Source: Mycobacteriaceae bacterium (lineage in GTDB: Bacteria > Actinomycetota > Actinomycetes > Mycobacteriales > Mycobacteriaceae). From it: a stretch of DNA of 5,495 bases. A program made the position numbers and the translations under genes. Location of the stretch: positions 1-5,495 of the forward strand of contig JABFVX010000257.1 in assembly GCA_013362555.1 (NCBI GenBank), given 5' to 3'. The notes below the pieces were generated by a model. It had not been told where the DNA came from. It did not search any database and worked only from the letters and a program-made list of their open reading frames with translations. Positions 1 to 5,495 of the stretch are shown here, in pieces (position 1 is the stretch's first letter; every line of letters begins with the position of its first letter).

Positions 1-971
1 GCCGGCGGCGGGCCGTCGAAAGCGACGATGGCGCCCGCGGCGTTGAGCAGGACGGCGTCGCGGACCGGGCCTGCGGAACCGGCGAGCAGGTCGCGGGCCA
101 CGGCGGCATTCGCGACGGCGTCGCCGCCGGACAGCGCTGCGGGCTCGACCCGCGCGAAGCCCAGGCGGGCGGGGTCGACGGCGGTGTCTTCGACCGTGCC
201 GCCCGAGACCAGGAACACCCGGCTGGGGCCGGTGGTGGTGAGTTCGTCGAGGCCGTCGTCGCCGCGCACGACCAGAGCCGTCGTGCCGCGGCGGGCCAAC
301 ACTTCCGCCATGACGGGCTGCAGGTCGGCGAAGGCGCAGCCGATGAGGCCCGCGCGCGGGCGGGCGGGGTTGGTCAGCGGGCCGAGCACATTGAACACCG
401 TGGGTACGGCGATCTCCTTGCGGGTCGGGCCCGCGAACCGGAACCCGGGGTGGAACATCGGCGCGAAGCAGAACCCGATGCCGAGTTCGCGCACGCACCG
501 CGCCACCGCCTCGGGACCGAGCTGCAGGCGCACTCCGAGCGCTTCCAGCACGTCCGCGCCGCCGCTCTTCGACGACGAGGCGCGGTTGCCGTGCTTGACC
601 ACCGGCACGCCGGTTGCCGCCACCACGATCGCGGTCATCGTCGAGATGTTCACCGAGCCGGACCGGTCGCCGCCGGTGCCGACCACGTCCACCGCGTCCG
701 ACACGCCATCGACGAGGCGGGCGTGCGCGAGCATCCCGTCGGCCAGCCCGACGAGCTCGTCGGCAGTGGGGCGCTTCATCTTCAGCGCGACGGCCAAGGC
801 CGCGATCTGCGCCGAGGTGGCATTGTCGGACATGATTTCGCCCATTGCCCAGGCCGTGTCCGCCGCGGTGACCGGACGCTCTTCGGTGAGCGCCCCCAAA
901 ATCCCCGGCCAGCTGGGTTGATGCAGCAGGGGGTTCCGTGCGGGGTGGTGGTCGGGCGACGGGCGGGCCAT
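1..971 (-). CDS. trpD: Anthranilate phosphoribosyltransferase TrpD (partial, C-terminus beyond left edge)
   Basis: Catalyses the second committed step of tryptophan synthesis: transfer of phosphoribose from PRPP to anthranilate, in the cytoplasm. Reading the minus strand from the ATG at 971-969 gives 323 uninterrupted codons to the edge. An N-terminal helical domain (about residues 19-90, beginning PSWPGILGALTEE) is followed by the PRPP-binding GTGGD loop (98-102), the KHGNRASSSKSGGAD segment (126-140; N129 is the likely anthranilate contact), R184 in a second anthranilate-site position, NPARPRAGLIGCA (201-213) and the metal-binding D242/E243 in LDELTTTG. Mycobacterial TrpD is about 370 residues, so roughly 45 are missing. 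The start is chosen because it leaves only a short variable leader before the conserved domain; no Shine-Dalgarno precedes it. It is divergent from ctaE, as in M. tuberculosis, and no other trp gene is in view. The identity is very secure; the exact start is less so. Confidence 0.96.
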   Translation of the reverse strand, partial: MARPSPDHHPARNPLLHQPSWPGILGALTEERPVTAADTAWAMGEIMSDNATSAQIAALAVALKMKRPTADELVGLADGMLAHARLVDGVSDAVDVVGTGGDRSGSVNISTMTAIVVAATGVPVVKHGNRASSSKSGGADVLEALGVRLQLGPEAVARCVRELGIGFCFAPMFHPGFRFAGPTRKEIAVPTVFNVLGPLTNPARPRAGLIGCAFADLQPVMAEVLARRGTTALVVRGDDGLDELTTTGPSRVFLVSGGTVEDTAVDPARLGFARVEPAALSGGDAVANAAVARDLLAGSAGPVRDAVLLNAAGAIVAFDGPPP

Positions 972-977
972 GGGCCA

Positions 978-983
978 ACGGTA
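978..983 (-). promoter_or_regulatory. Candidate -10 element for leaderless trpD transcript
   Basis: On the minus strand the hexamer TACCGT fits the actinobacterial -10 pattern TANNNT. Exactly six bases separate it from the A of the trpD ATG, so the usual -10 to +1 distance puts the transcription start on the start codon. No purine-rich ribosome-binding site lies between, which agrees with leaderless translation, common in actinobacteria. I found no convincing -35 at 16-18 bases. The call rests on one hexamer in GC-rich DNA and is inference. Confidence 0.42.
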
Positions 984-1081
984 GCGGGCGGGCCTCGTCG
1001 ACCCGGTATCGAGTTGGGGTACGCGTCGGGACACGCGCAAAAAAGTTCCGACCCGACTACAACTTCCGTACTACGACGAGT

Positions 1082-1087
1082 CATACT
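1082..1087 (+). promoter_or_regulatory. Possible -10 element for ctaE-qcrCAB
   Basis: CATACT matches four of six bases of TATAAT, including the key second A and last T, and ends seven bases before the GTG start of ctaE. An overlapping alternative, TACTTA at 1084-1089, is slightly closer. Either would give a leaderless or nearly leaderless mRNA, consistent with the absence of a Shine-Dalgarno before ctaE. No clear -35 was found. This is a weak, position-based inference; the true promoter may lie further upstream. Confidence 0.3.
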
Positions 1088-1094
1088 TACGCCC

Positions 1095-1709
1095 GTGACG
1101 ACCGCAGTAGGAACCCCGAGCTCGGCCATTACCCAACGCGTGCACTCGCTGAACCGACCCAACATGGTCGCCGTCGGCACCATCGTGTGGCTGTCGAGCG
1201 AGCTGATGTTCTTCGCCGGGTTGTTCGCGATGTATTTCGTGGCCCGCGCGGGCGCACCCTCCGGGCACTGGCCGCCGGAACCTACCGAGCTGAACATGAA
1301 TCTCGCCGTGCCTGTCACCGCGGTGCTGATCGCGTCGTCGTTCACCTGCCAGATGGGCGTGTTCGCCGCGGAGCGCGGCGACGTTTTCGGGCTGCGGCGC
1401 TGGTACATCCTGACCTTCTTCATGGGTCTGTTCTTCGTGCTCGGCCAGGCCTACGAGTACTCGAACCTGTACCGGGAGGGGACGTCGATTTCGAGCAGCA
1501 ACTACGGAACCGTCTTCTTCATCACCACCGGGTTCCACGGTCTGCACGTCATCGGCGGTCTGATTGCGTTCGTCTTCCTGCTCGTCCGCACCAAGGTCAG
1601 CAAGTTCACGCCGGCCCAGGCGACCGCCGCGATCGTGGTCTCCTACTACTGGCACTTCGTCGACATCGTGTGGATCGCGCTGTTCGCGACCATCTACTTC
1701 GTGCGTTAG
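1095..1709 (+). CDS. ctaE: Cytochrome c oxidase subunit III (aa3 type)
   Basis: Membrane subunit III of the aa3 cytochrome c oxidase (complex IV); it supports the catalytic subunit I and is linked in the family to sustained proton uptake. The 204-residue product has five predicted membrane helices at about 27-50, 70-91, 103-120, 138-163 and 180-202, the short actinobacterial form rather than the seven-helix mitochondrial form. Family marks include SSELMFF with the buried carboxylate E36, GQAYEY (117-122), GFHGLHV (146-152) and SYYWHFVDIVW (183-193). The GTG at 1095 is chosen because it gives MTTAVGTPSSAITQRVHSLN, which closely resembles the N-terminus I recall for the M. tuberculosis protein (203 residues). 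The frame stays open far upstream, but that part is only antisense to trpD. It is first gene of a probable operon with qcrCAB; the catalytic subunits CtaC and CtaD are not in the window. Confidence 0.97.
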   Translation: MTTAVGTPSSAITQRVHSLNRPNMVAVGTIVWLSSELMFFAGLFAMYFVARAGAPSGHWPPEPTELNMNLAVPVTAVLIASSFTCQMGVFAAERGDVFGLRRWYILTFFMGLFFVLGQAYEYSNLYREGTSISSSNYGTVFFITTGFHGLHVIGGLIAFVFLLVRTKVSKFTPAQATAAIVVSYYWHFVDIVWIALFATIYFVR

Positions 1710-1753
1710 CCCGCCGCTCAGACGTCAGCCCCAGAATTGTCCGCCCACCCACT

Positions 1754-1760
1754 AGAGGGA
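1754..1760 (+). promoter_or_regulatory. Shine-Dalgarno for qcrC
   Basis: AGAGGGA lies five bases before the qcrC ATG and pairs well with the 16S rRNA 3' end. It fixes the qcrC start and contrasts with ctaE, which has no comparable site. The 56-base gap between ctaE and qcrC shows no terminator hairpin, so read-through transcription is expected. Confidence 0.7.
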
Positions 1761-1765
1761 CATAG

Positions 1766-2638
1766 ATGAGTTCATCTCCCCCGTCAGCACCCGAGTCCGG
1801 CGAGCCCGACGCTGCGACCAGTCAGGCTGCCGCCGCGTTCCGCCGCAGGCGCAAGATCCGCCGCCGCGTGGCAGGCGGGCTGTCGCTGATGATGGGTCTC
1901 GTCGGCGCGGGCTTCCTGGCCGCGGCGCTGACGCCCGCCCCGCAGGTCGCGACCGCGGAGCGCGACAAGGTCGCCGCGATCGCGCAGGGCAAGCAGATCT
2001 ATGACACGTCGTGCGTCACCTGCCACGGCGCGAACCTCCAGGGCGTGCCGGACCGCGGCCCGAGCCTCATCGGCGTCGGCGAGGCCGCCACCTATTTCCA
2101 GGTGAGCTCCGGGCGCATGCCCGCCGCCGCGAACAGTTCGCAGATCGTGCGCAAGCCGCCGAAGTTCAGCGACGAGCAGGCCGAGGCGCTGGCTGCCTAC
2201 GTCGACGCCAACGGCGGCGGCCCGGTGGCTCCGCGCAACCACGACGGCACGATCGCCCAGGACTCGCTCATCGGCTCCGACGTCGCCCGCGGCGGCGAGC
2301 TGTTCCGGATGAACTGCGCGTCGTGCCACAACTTCACCGGCAAGGGCGGCGCGCTGTCGTCGGGCAAGTTCGCCCCGCCGCTCGATCCGGCCAGCCCGCA
2401 GCAGATCTACGACGCCATGCTGACCGGCCCGCAGAACATGCCGAAGTTCTCCGACCGACAGCTGACCCCCGAGCAGAAGCGCGACATCATCGGCTACATC
2501 ACCGACGCCACCAAGACCCGGCCGCAGGGCGGCTACGGGCTGGGCGGCTTCGGCCCGGTGACCGAGTCGATCGCCGTGTGGGTCGTGGGAATCGCCGCCA
2601 CCGTCGGCGCCGCAATGTGGATTGGATCGAGGTCATGA
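1766..2638 (+). CDS. qcrC: Cytochrome bcc complex diheme cytochrome c subunit QcrC
   Basis: The c-type cytochrome of the actinobacterial bcc complex; its two haems carry electrons from the Rieske centre directly to the CuA site of the aa3 oxidase, replacing a soluble cytochrome c. The 290-residue protein has a basic cytoplasmic N-terminus (RRRRKIRRR, 26-34), a signal-anchor helix at about 37-56, and two cytochrome c domains. Covalent haem sites are CVTCH (C83, C86, H87) and CASCH (C184, C187, H188). The likely sixth ligands are M118 in GRMPA and M225 in QNMPKF. A second membrane helix spans about 267-287 and ends WIGSRS. Length is close to M. tuberculosis QcrC (280). The N-terminal 25 residues are Ser/Pro/Ala-rich and probably variable. 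Haem attachment requires a cytochrome c maturation system encoded elsewhere. The stop overlaps the qcrA start by four bases. Confidence 0.98.
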   Translation: MSSSPPSAPESGEPDAATSQAAAAFRRRRKIRRRVAGGLSLMMGLVGAGFLAAALTPAPQVATAERDKVAAIAQGKQIYDTSCVTCHGANLQGVPDRGPSLIGVGEAATYFQVSSGRMPAAANSSQIVRKPPKFSDEQAEALAAYVDANGGGPVAPRNHDGTIAQDSLIGSDVARGGELFRMNCASCHNFTGKGGALSSGKFAPPLDPASPQQIYDAMLTGPQNMPKFSDRQLTPEQKRDIIGYITDATKTRPQGGYGLGGFGPVTESIAVWVVGIAATVGAAMWIGSRS

Positions 2639-3774
2639 GCGAATCCGGGGACGTCCGCACTCCCACCCAGGCCGAGCTCGACGCGATGAGCCGCGACGAG
2701 ATCGTCACCGCGGGGTTGGCGCAGGACCACGTCGACGTCGTGTACCGCCGGGAACGCTGGCCGGTGCCCGGCACCAGGGCGGAGAAGCGCGCGGAGCGCA
2801 TCATCGCGCTGTGGTTCCTGGTGGCCGCGGCGTGCGGGCTGGGCGCGGCGGTGGCGTTCATCGCGTGGCCGTGGCAGTACAAGGGCCGCACCGACTCCGG
2901 CAACCTGATGTATTCGCTGTACACGCCGGTGCTCGGTGTGCTGGTCGGCGTCGGCGTGCTCGCGGTGGGCATCGCGGTCGTCAAGATCCGCAAGACGATC
3001 ATCCCGCACGAGCTGTCCATCCAGGAGCGCTACGACGGCGCGGGCTCCGGCTCGCCGGAGTTCGAGAAGCGCGCGCTGGTCTCGCAGCTGGCCGACGCGC
3101 TGGAGACCTCGACGCTGCCGCGCCGCAAGATGATCACCCGCACCGCGGGTCTCGGCATGGGCGCGCTCGGGCTGGGCGCGGGAGTGGTCTTCGTCGGCGG
3201 TCTGGTGAAGAACCCCTGGGCCAAGGGCGACAAGGCGCCGCTGTGGGTCACCGGCTGGACGCCGGACTACCCGGGCCAGACCGTGTACCTGCGCCGCGAC
3301 ACCGGTCGGCCGGAGGACATCTCGCTGGTGCGTCCCGAAGACCTCGACGCGGGCGGCCTGGAGACGGTATTCCCCCACAAGGCCGAGCACAAGGGCAATG
3401 AAGAGGAGCTGCTGCACGAGCTCCGCGGCGTGCGCAACGGGGTCATGCTCATCCGCTTCCGCCCGGAGGACGGCGCCCGCGCCCTCAAGCGCAAGGGCCA
3501 GGAGAGCTTCAACTACGGCGACTACTGGGCCTACTCCAAGATCTGCACCCACCTGGGCTGCCCCACGTCGCTGTACGAGCAGCAGGACCAGCACATCCTG
3601 TGCCCCTGCCACCAGTCGCAGTTCAACGCGCTGCATTGGGGCAAGCCGATATTCGGCCCGGCCGCTCGCGCACTGCCGCAGTTGCCGATTACTGTGAACT
3701 CCGAGGGCTACCTGGTCGCCAACGGCGACTTCGCCGAGCCGCTCGGACCGGCATTTTGGGAGCGCAAGTCATGA
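2635..3774 (+). CDS. qcrA: Cytochrome bcc complex Rieske iron-sulfur subunit QcrA
   Basis: Rieske [2Fe-2S] protein of the bcc complex; it takes one electron from menaquinol at the Qo site and passes it to QcrC. The product has 379 residues: a hydrophilic cytoplasmic N-terminus (1-54), membrane helices at about 56-78, 94-117 and 171-192, then an extracytoplasmic Rieske domain. Cluster box I is CTHLGC (C304 and H306 ligands, C309 disulfide) and box II is CPCHQS (C323 and H326 ligands, C325 disulfide). R163-R164 in LPRRKMITRTAG, just before helix three, resembles a twin-arginine signal; in Streptomyces coelicolor the last helix and folded cluster domain of this protein are known to be inserted by Tat after Sec inserts the first two. 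Three helices rather than one is the actinobacterial form. The ATG overlaps the qcrC stop (ATGA), indicating translational coupling; only a weak GAGG lies two bases upstream. It is somewhat shorter than M. tuberculosis QcrA (about 430), mainly at the N-terminus. Confidence 0.98.
   Translation: MSESGDVRTPTQAELDAMSRDEIVTAGLAQDHVDVVYRRERWPVPGTRAEKRAERIIALWFLVAAACGLGAAVAFIAWPWQYKGRTDSGNLMYSLYTPVLGVLVGVGVLAVGIAVVKIRKTIIPHELSIQERYDGAGSGSPEFEKRALVSQLADALETSTLPRRKMITRTAGLGMGALGLGAGVVFVGGLVKNPWAKGDKAPLWVTGWTPDYPGQTVYLRRDTGRPEDISLVRPEDLDAGGLETVFPHKAEHKGNEEELLHELRGVRNGVMLIRFRPEDGARALKRKGQESFNYGDYWAYSKICTHLGCPTSLYEQQDQHILCPCHQSQFNALHWGKPIFGPAARALPQLPITVNSEGYLVANGDFAEPLGPAFWERKS
3758..3762 (+). promoter_or_regulatory. 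Shine-Dalgarno for qcrB inside qcrA
   Basis: GGGAG lies within the last codons of qcrA, eight bases before the qcrB ATG. It supports the ATG at 3771 over the much longer open frame upstream. Together with the ATGA overlap it suggests qcrB is translated both by coupling and by its own initiation. Confidence 0.6.
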
Positions 3775-5441
3775 GCACGATAACTTCCGAGCCGACCTTC
3801 GAATTCGGCCCGAAGGCCGGCAAGCAGGGCGCCGACCTGGACACTCGCTACCGGCTGGCCGCGGGAGTCAAGCGCTCGATCAACAAGGTCTTCCCGACGC
3901 ACTGGTCGTTCCTGCTCGGCGAGATCGCCCTGTACAGCTTCATCATTCTGCTGCTGTCCGGGGTGTTCCTGACGCTGTACTTCGACCCGTCGATGACCGA
4001 GGTCCGCTACGACGGCGTGTACCAGCCGCTGCGCGGAGTTCCGATGTCGGCGGCGTACCGCAGCGCGCTGGACATCTCGTTCGACGTCCGCGGCGGCCTG
4101 TTCGTGCGGCAGGTGCACCACTGGGCGGCGCTGATGTTCGCCTGTTCGATCATCGTGCACCTGTGCCGCATCTTCTTCACCGGCGCTTTCCGCCGCCCGC
4201 GCGAGGCGAACTGGATCATCGGCTCGCTGCTGCTGATCCTGGCGATGTTCGAGGGCTTCTTCGGGTACTCGATGCCGGACGACCTGCTGTCGGGCATCGG
4301 CCTGCGGGCCGCGCTGTCGGGCATCACCATGAGCGTGCCGGTCGTCGGCACCTGGCTGCACTGGGCGCTGTTCGGCGGGGACTTCCCGGGCACCATCCTG
4401 ATTCCGCGCCTCTACATCATCCACGTGCTGCTGTTCCCGGGCATCATGCTCGTGCTGATCGCCGCCCACATCGGCTTGGTGTGGTACCAGAAGCACACCC
4501 AGTACCCGGGGCCGGGCCGCACGGAGAAGAACGTCATCGGCGCGCGCATCGTGCCGGTGTTCGCCGCGGACCAGGGCGCGTTCTTCGCGTTCACGCTCGG
4601 CATCATCGCGCTCATGGGCGGCCTGTTCCAGATCAACCCGATCTGGAACCTCGGTCCCTACAACCCGTCTCAGGTGTCGGCGGGTTCGCAGCCGGACTTC
4701 TACATGTTGTGGACCGAAGGCTTGGCCCGCGTCTGGCCCGCATGGGAGATCTACCCGTTCGGCCACACGGTGCCCGCGGTGTTCGCGGTGGCCCTGTTGA
4801 TGGGCCTGGTGTTCACGGTGCTGATCGCCTACCCGTGGATCGAGAAGCGGCTCACCAAGGACGACGCGCACCACAACCTGCTGCAGCGCCCGCGCGACGT
4901 GCCGGTGCGCACGGCGATCGGCGCGATGGCGATCGCTTTCTACGTGGTCTTGACGCTGTGCGCGTGCAACGACATCATCGCGCTGAAGTTCGACATCTCG
5001 TTGAACGCAACGACCTGGATGGGCCGCATCGGCATGCTGGTGATGCCGCCGCTGGCGTATTTCGTGGCCTACCGCATCTGCCTGGGCCTGCAACGCAGCG
5101 ACCGGGCGGTGCTCGAGCACGGCATCGAGACCGGCCACGTCCGGCGGCTGCCGCACGGCGAGTACATCGAGGTGCACCAGCCGCTCGGTCCGGTCGACGA
5201 CCACGGCCATCCGATCCCGCTGGAGTACCAGGGCGCCCGGGTCCCGAAGAAGATGAACCAGCTGGGTTCCGCGGGCCGCCCCGGTTCCGGCACCTGGCTC
5301 TCGGCCGACCCCGAAGACGAGCAGCGCCTGGCAGTGGAGGAGGAGCACCGCTCCGAGCACATGCAGCTGACCGCCCTGACGGAGTATCAGGACCGGGTCG
5401 GCGGCAACGGCCACGCAGGCGCCAACGGCCACACCCCGTAA
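3771..5441 (+). CDS. qcrB: Cytochrome bcc complex cytochrome b subunit QcrB
   Basis: Membrane core of the bcc complex; it holds haems bL and bH and the two menaquinone sites (Qo and Qi) that translocate protons. The 556-residue protein has eight helices at about 46-70, 111-136, 147-166, 210-238, 265-285, 335-355, 380-400 and 418-438. Haem ligands are H116 and H130 in helix B (RQVHHW...IVHLCR) and H218 and H233 in helix D. The helix D pair is 15 residues apart, one more than in mitochondrial cytochrome b and as in cytochrome b6. The Qo motif is PDFY (308-311) in place of mitochondrial PEWY, followed by the WTEGLAR segment that lines the site. A hydrophilic C-terminal tail of about 115 residues (441-556), typical of actinobacteria, contains LPHGEYIEVHQPLGPVDDHG (460-479) and ends in a Gly/His-rich stretch. 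M. tuberculosis QcrB (549 residues) is the target of telacebec (Q203). The start overlaps the qcrA stop by four bases. Confidence 0.98.
   Translation: MSTITSEPTFEFGPKAGKQGADLDTRYRLAAGVKRSINKVFPTHWSFLLGEIALYSFIILLLSGVFLTLYFDPSMTEVRYDGVYQPLRGVPMSAAYRSALDISFDVRGGLFVRQVHHWAALMFACSIIVHLCRIFFTGAFRRPREANWIIGSLLLILAMFEGFFGYSMPDDLLSGIGLRAALSGITMSVPVVGTWLHWALFGGDFPGTILIPRLYIIHVLLFPGIMLVLIAAHIGLVWYQKHTQYPGPGRTEKNVIGARIVPVFAADQGAFFAFTLGIIALMGGLFQINPIWNLGPYNPSQVSAGSQPDFYMLWTEGLARVWPAWEIYPFGHTVPAVFAVALLMGLVFTVLIAYPWIEKRLTKDDAHHNLLQRPRDVPVRTAIGAMAIAFYVVLTLCACNDIIALKFDISLNATTWMGRIGMLVMPPLAYFVAYRICLGLQRSDRAVLEHGIETGHVRRLPHGEYIEVHQPLGPVDDHGHPIPLEYQGARVPKKMNQLGSAGRPGSGTWLSADPEDEQRLAVEEEHRSEHMQLTALTEYQDRVGGNGHAGANGHTP
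5405..5432 (+). repeat. Short in-frame direct repeat at the qcrB 3' end
   Basis: The ten bases CAACGGCCAC occur at 5405-5414 and again at 5423-5432, an 18-base (six-codon) period. They encode two NGH units in the terminal GGNGHAGANGHTP of QcrB. It is probably a small in-frame duplication in an unconstrained tail; no function is claimed. Confidence 0.6.
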
Positions 5442-5495
5442 CCCAACTCGACAATCCCAACCCGAAACCGATATCCAGAATGACCCGTGACGTGC
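5442..5495. other. Intergenic DNA after qcrB, nothing recognised
   Basis: These 54 bases are less GC-rich than the genes and contain no convincing start codon with a Shine-Dalgarno, no GC-rich inverted repeat and no T run. The terminator of the ctaE-qcrCAB unit, if there is one, must lie beyond the right edge. Confidence 0.5.

Larger units (their letters stand above)
972..1094. promoter_or_regulatory. Divergent intergenic region between trpD and ctaE
   Basis: This 123-base gap must hold the promoters of both trpD (leftward) and the ctaE-qcrCAB unit (rightward). It includes the most AT-rich stretch here, an A6 run at 1039-1044 followed by a mixed segment to about 1090. A short inverted repeat, CGCGT (1022-1026) and ACGCG (1033-1037) around a six-base loop, lies just before the A run. 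A looser AAGTT/AACTT pair sits at 1042-1046 and 1061-1065. Neither repeat matches an operator I can name. No small gene is apparent. Confidence 0.6.

Noticed and set aside
28..921. 297-codon plus-strand open frame across trpD
   Set aside because: It is the complement of trpD, whose minus-strand translation shows all TrpD motifs; the plus-strand product is Ser/Thr/Pro/Ala-rich with no family resemblance.
1022..1044. Hairpin plus A run as an intrinsic terminator
   Set aside because: The stem is only five pairs, a T tract follows it on neither strand, and the site lies upstream of both divergent genes.
450..1094. Upstream extension of the ctaE frame
   Set aside because: The extra residues are antisense to trpD and the intergenic region, Arg/His-rich, and absent from known CtaE proteins; the GTG at 1095 gives the expected N-terminus.
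2011..2634. Upstream extension of the qcrA frame through qcrC
   Set aside because: This part is an Arg-rich out-of-frame reading of qcrC; QcrA homology begins after the ATG at 2635.
2533..3636. 367-codon open frame on the minus strand opposite qcrA
   Set aside because: Antisense shadow of qcrA with low-complexity Arg/Ala/Val composition and no recognisable motif.
3708..5432. 574-codon open frame on the minus strand opposite qcrB
   Set aside because: It lies fully antisense to an unmistakable cytochrome b, is rich in Arg/His/Ala/Gln without any domain or membrane pattern, and is the expected by-product of GC-rich codon usage.
1..5495. A hidden new system, mobile element or CRISPR array
   Set aside because: The window is filled by five intact-looking core metabolic genes in a known conserved order; I saw no long repeats, integrase/transposase motifs, tRNA-like folds or composition break.

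Overview
The window is a high-GC chromosomal segment from an actinobacterium. Protein content and gene order (trpD facing away from ctaE-qcrC-qcrA-qcrB) match the arrangement I know from Mycobacterium tuberculosis (Rv2192c to Rv2196). The sequences look like the order Mycobacteriales, and a Nocardia/Rhodococcus-type genus is my best guess. Genus cannot be fixed without a search.

Layout: positions 1-971 on the minus strand hold most of trpD (anthranilate phosphoribosyltransferase), whose C-terminal end runs off the left edge. A 123-base divergent intergenic region (972-1094) separates it from ctaE (1095-1709, plus strand, GTG start). After a 56-base gap with a good Shine-Dalgarno come qcrC (1766-2638), qcrA (2635-3774) and qcrB (3771-5441). 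The last two junctions are ATGA start/stop overlaps. The final 54 bases show no gene and no terminator.

Function: ctaE encodes subunit III of the aa3-type cytochrome c oxidase. qcrCAB encode the actinobacterial cytochrome bcc complex: a diheme c-type cytochrome, a three-helix Rieske protein and a long cytochrome b. In this group the two complexes form a III2-IV2 supercomplex that oxidises menaquinol and reduces oxygen without a soluble cytochrome c. Co-transcription of one oxidase subunit with the whole bcc complex fits that assembly. trpD belongs to tryptophan biosynthesis and is only a neighbour.

All genes look intact and ordinary for the lineage, and I see no mobile element, CRISPR, RNA gene or new system. 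The points most worth a second look are a well-placed -10-like hexamer suggesting leaderless trpD mRNA, a weaker similar case for ctaE, the mid-protein twin-arginine motif of QcrA, and residue differences in QcrB near the quinol/inhibitor site and in a C-terminal helix.
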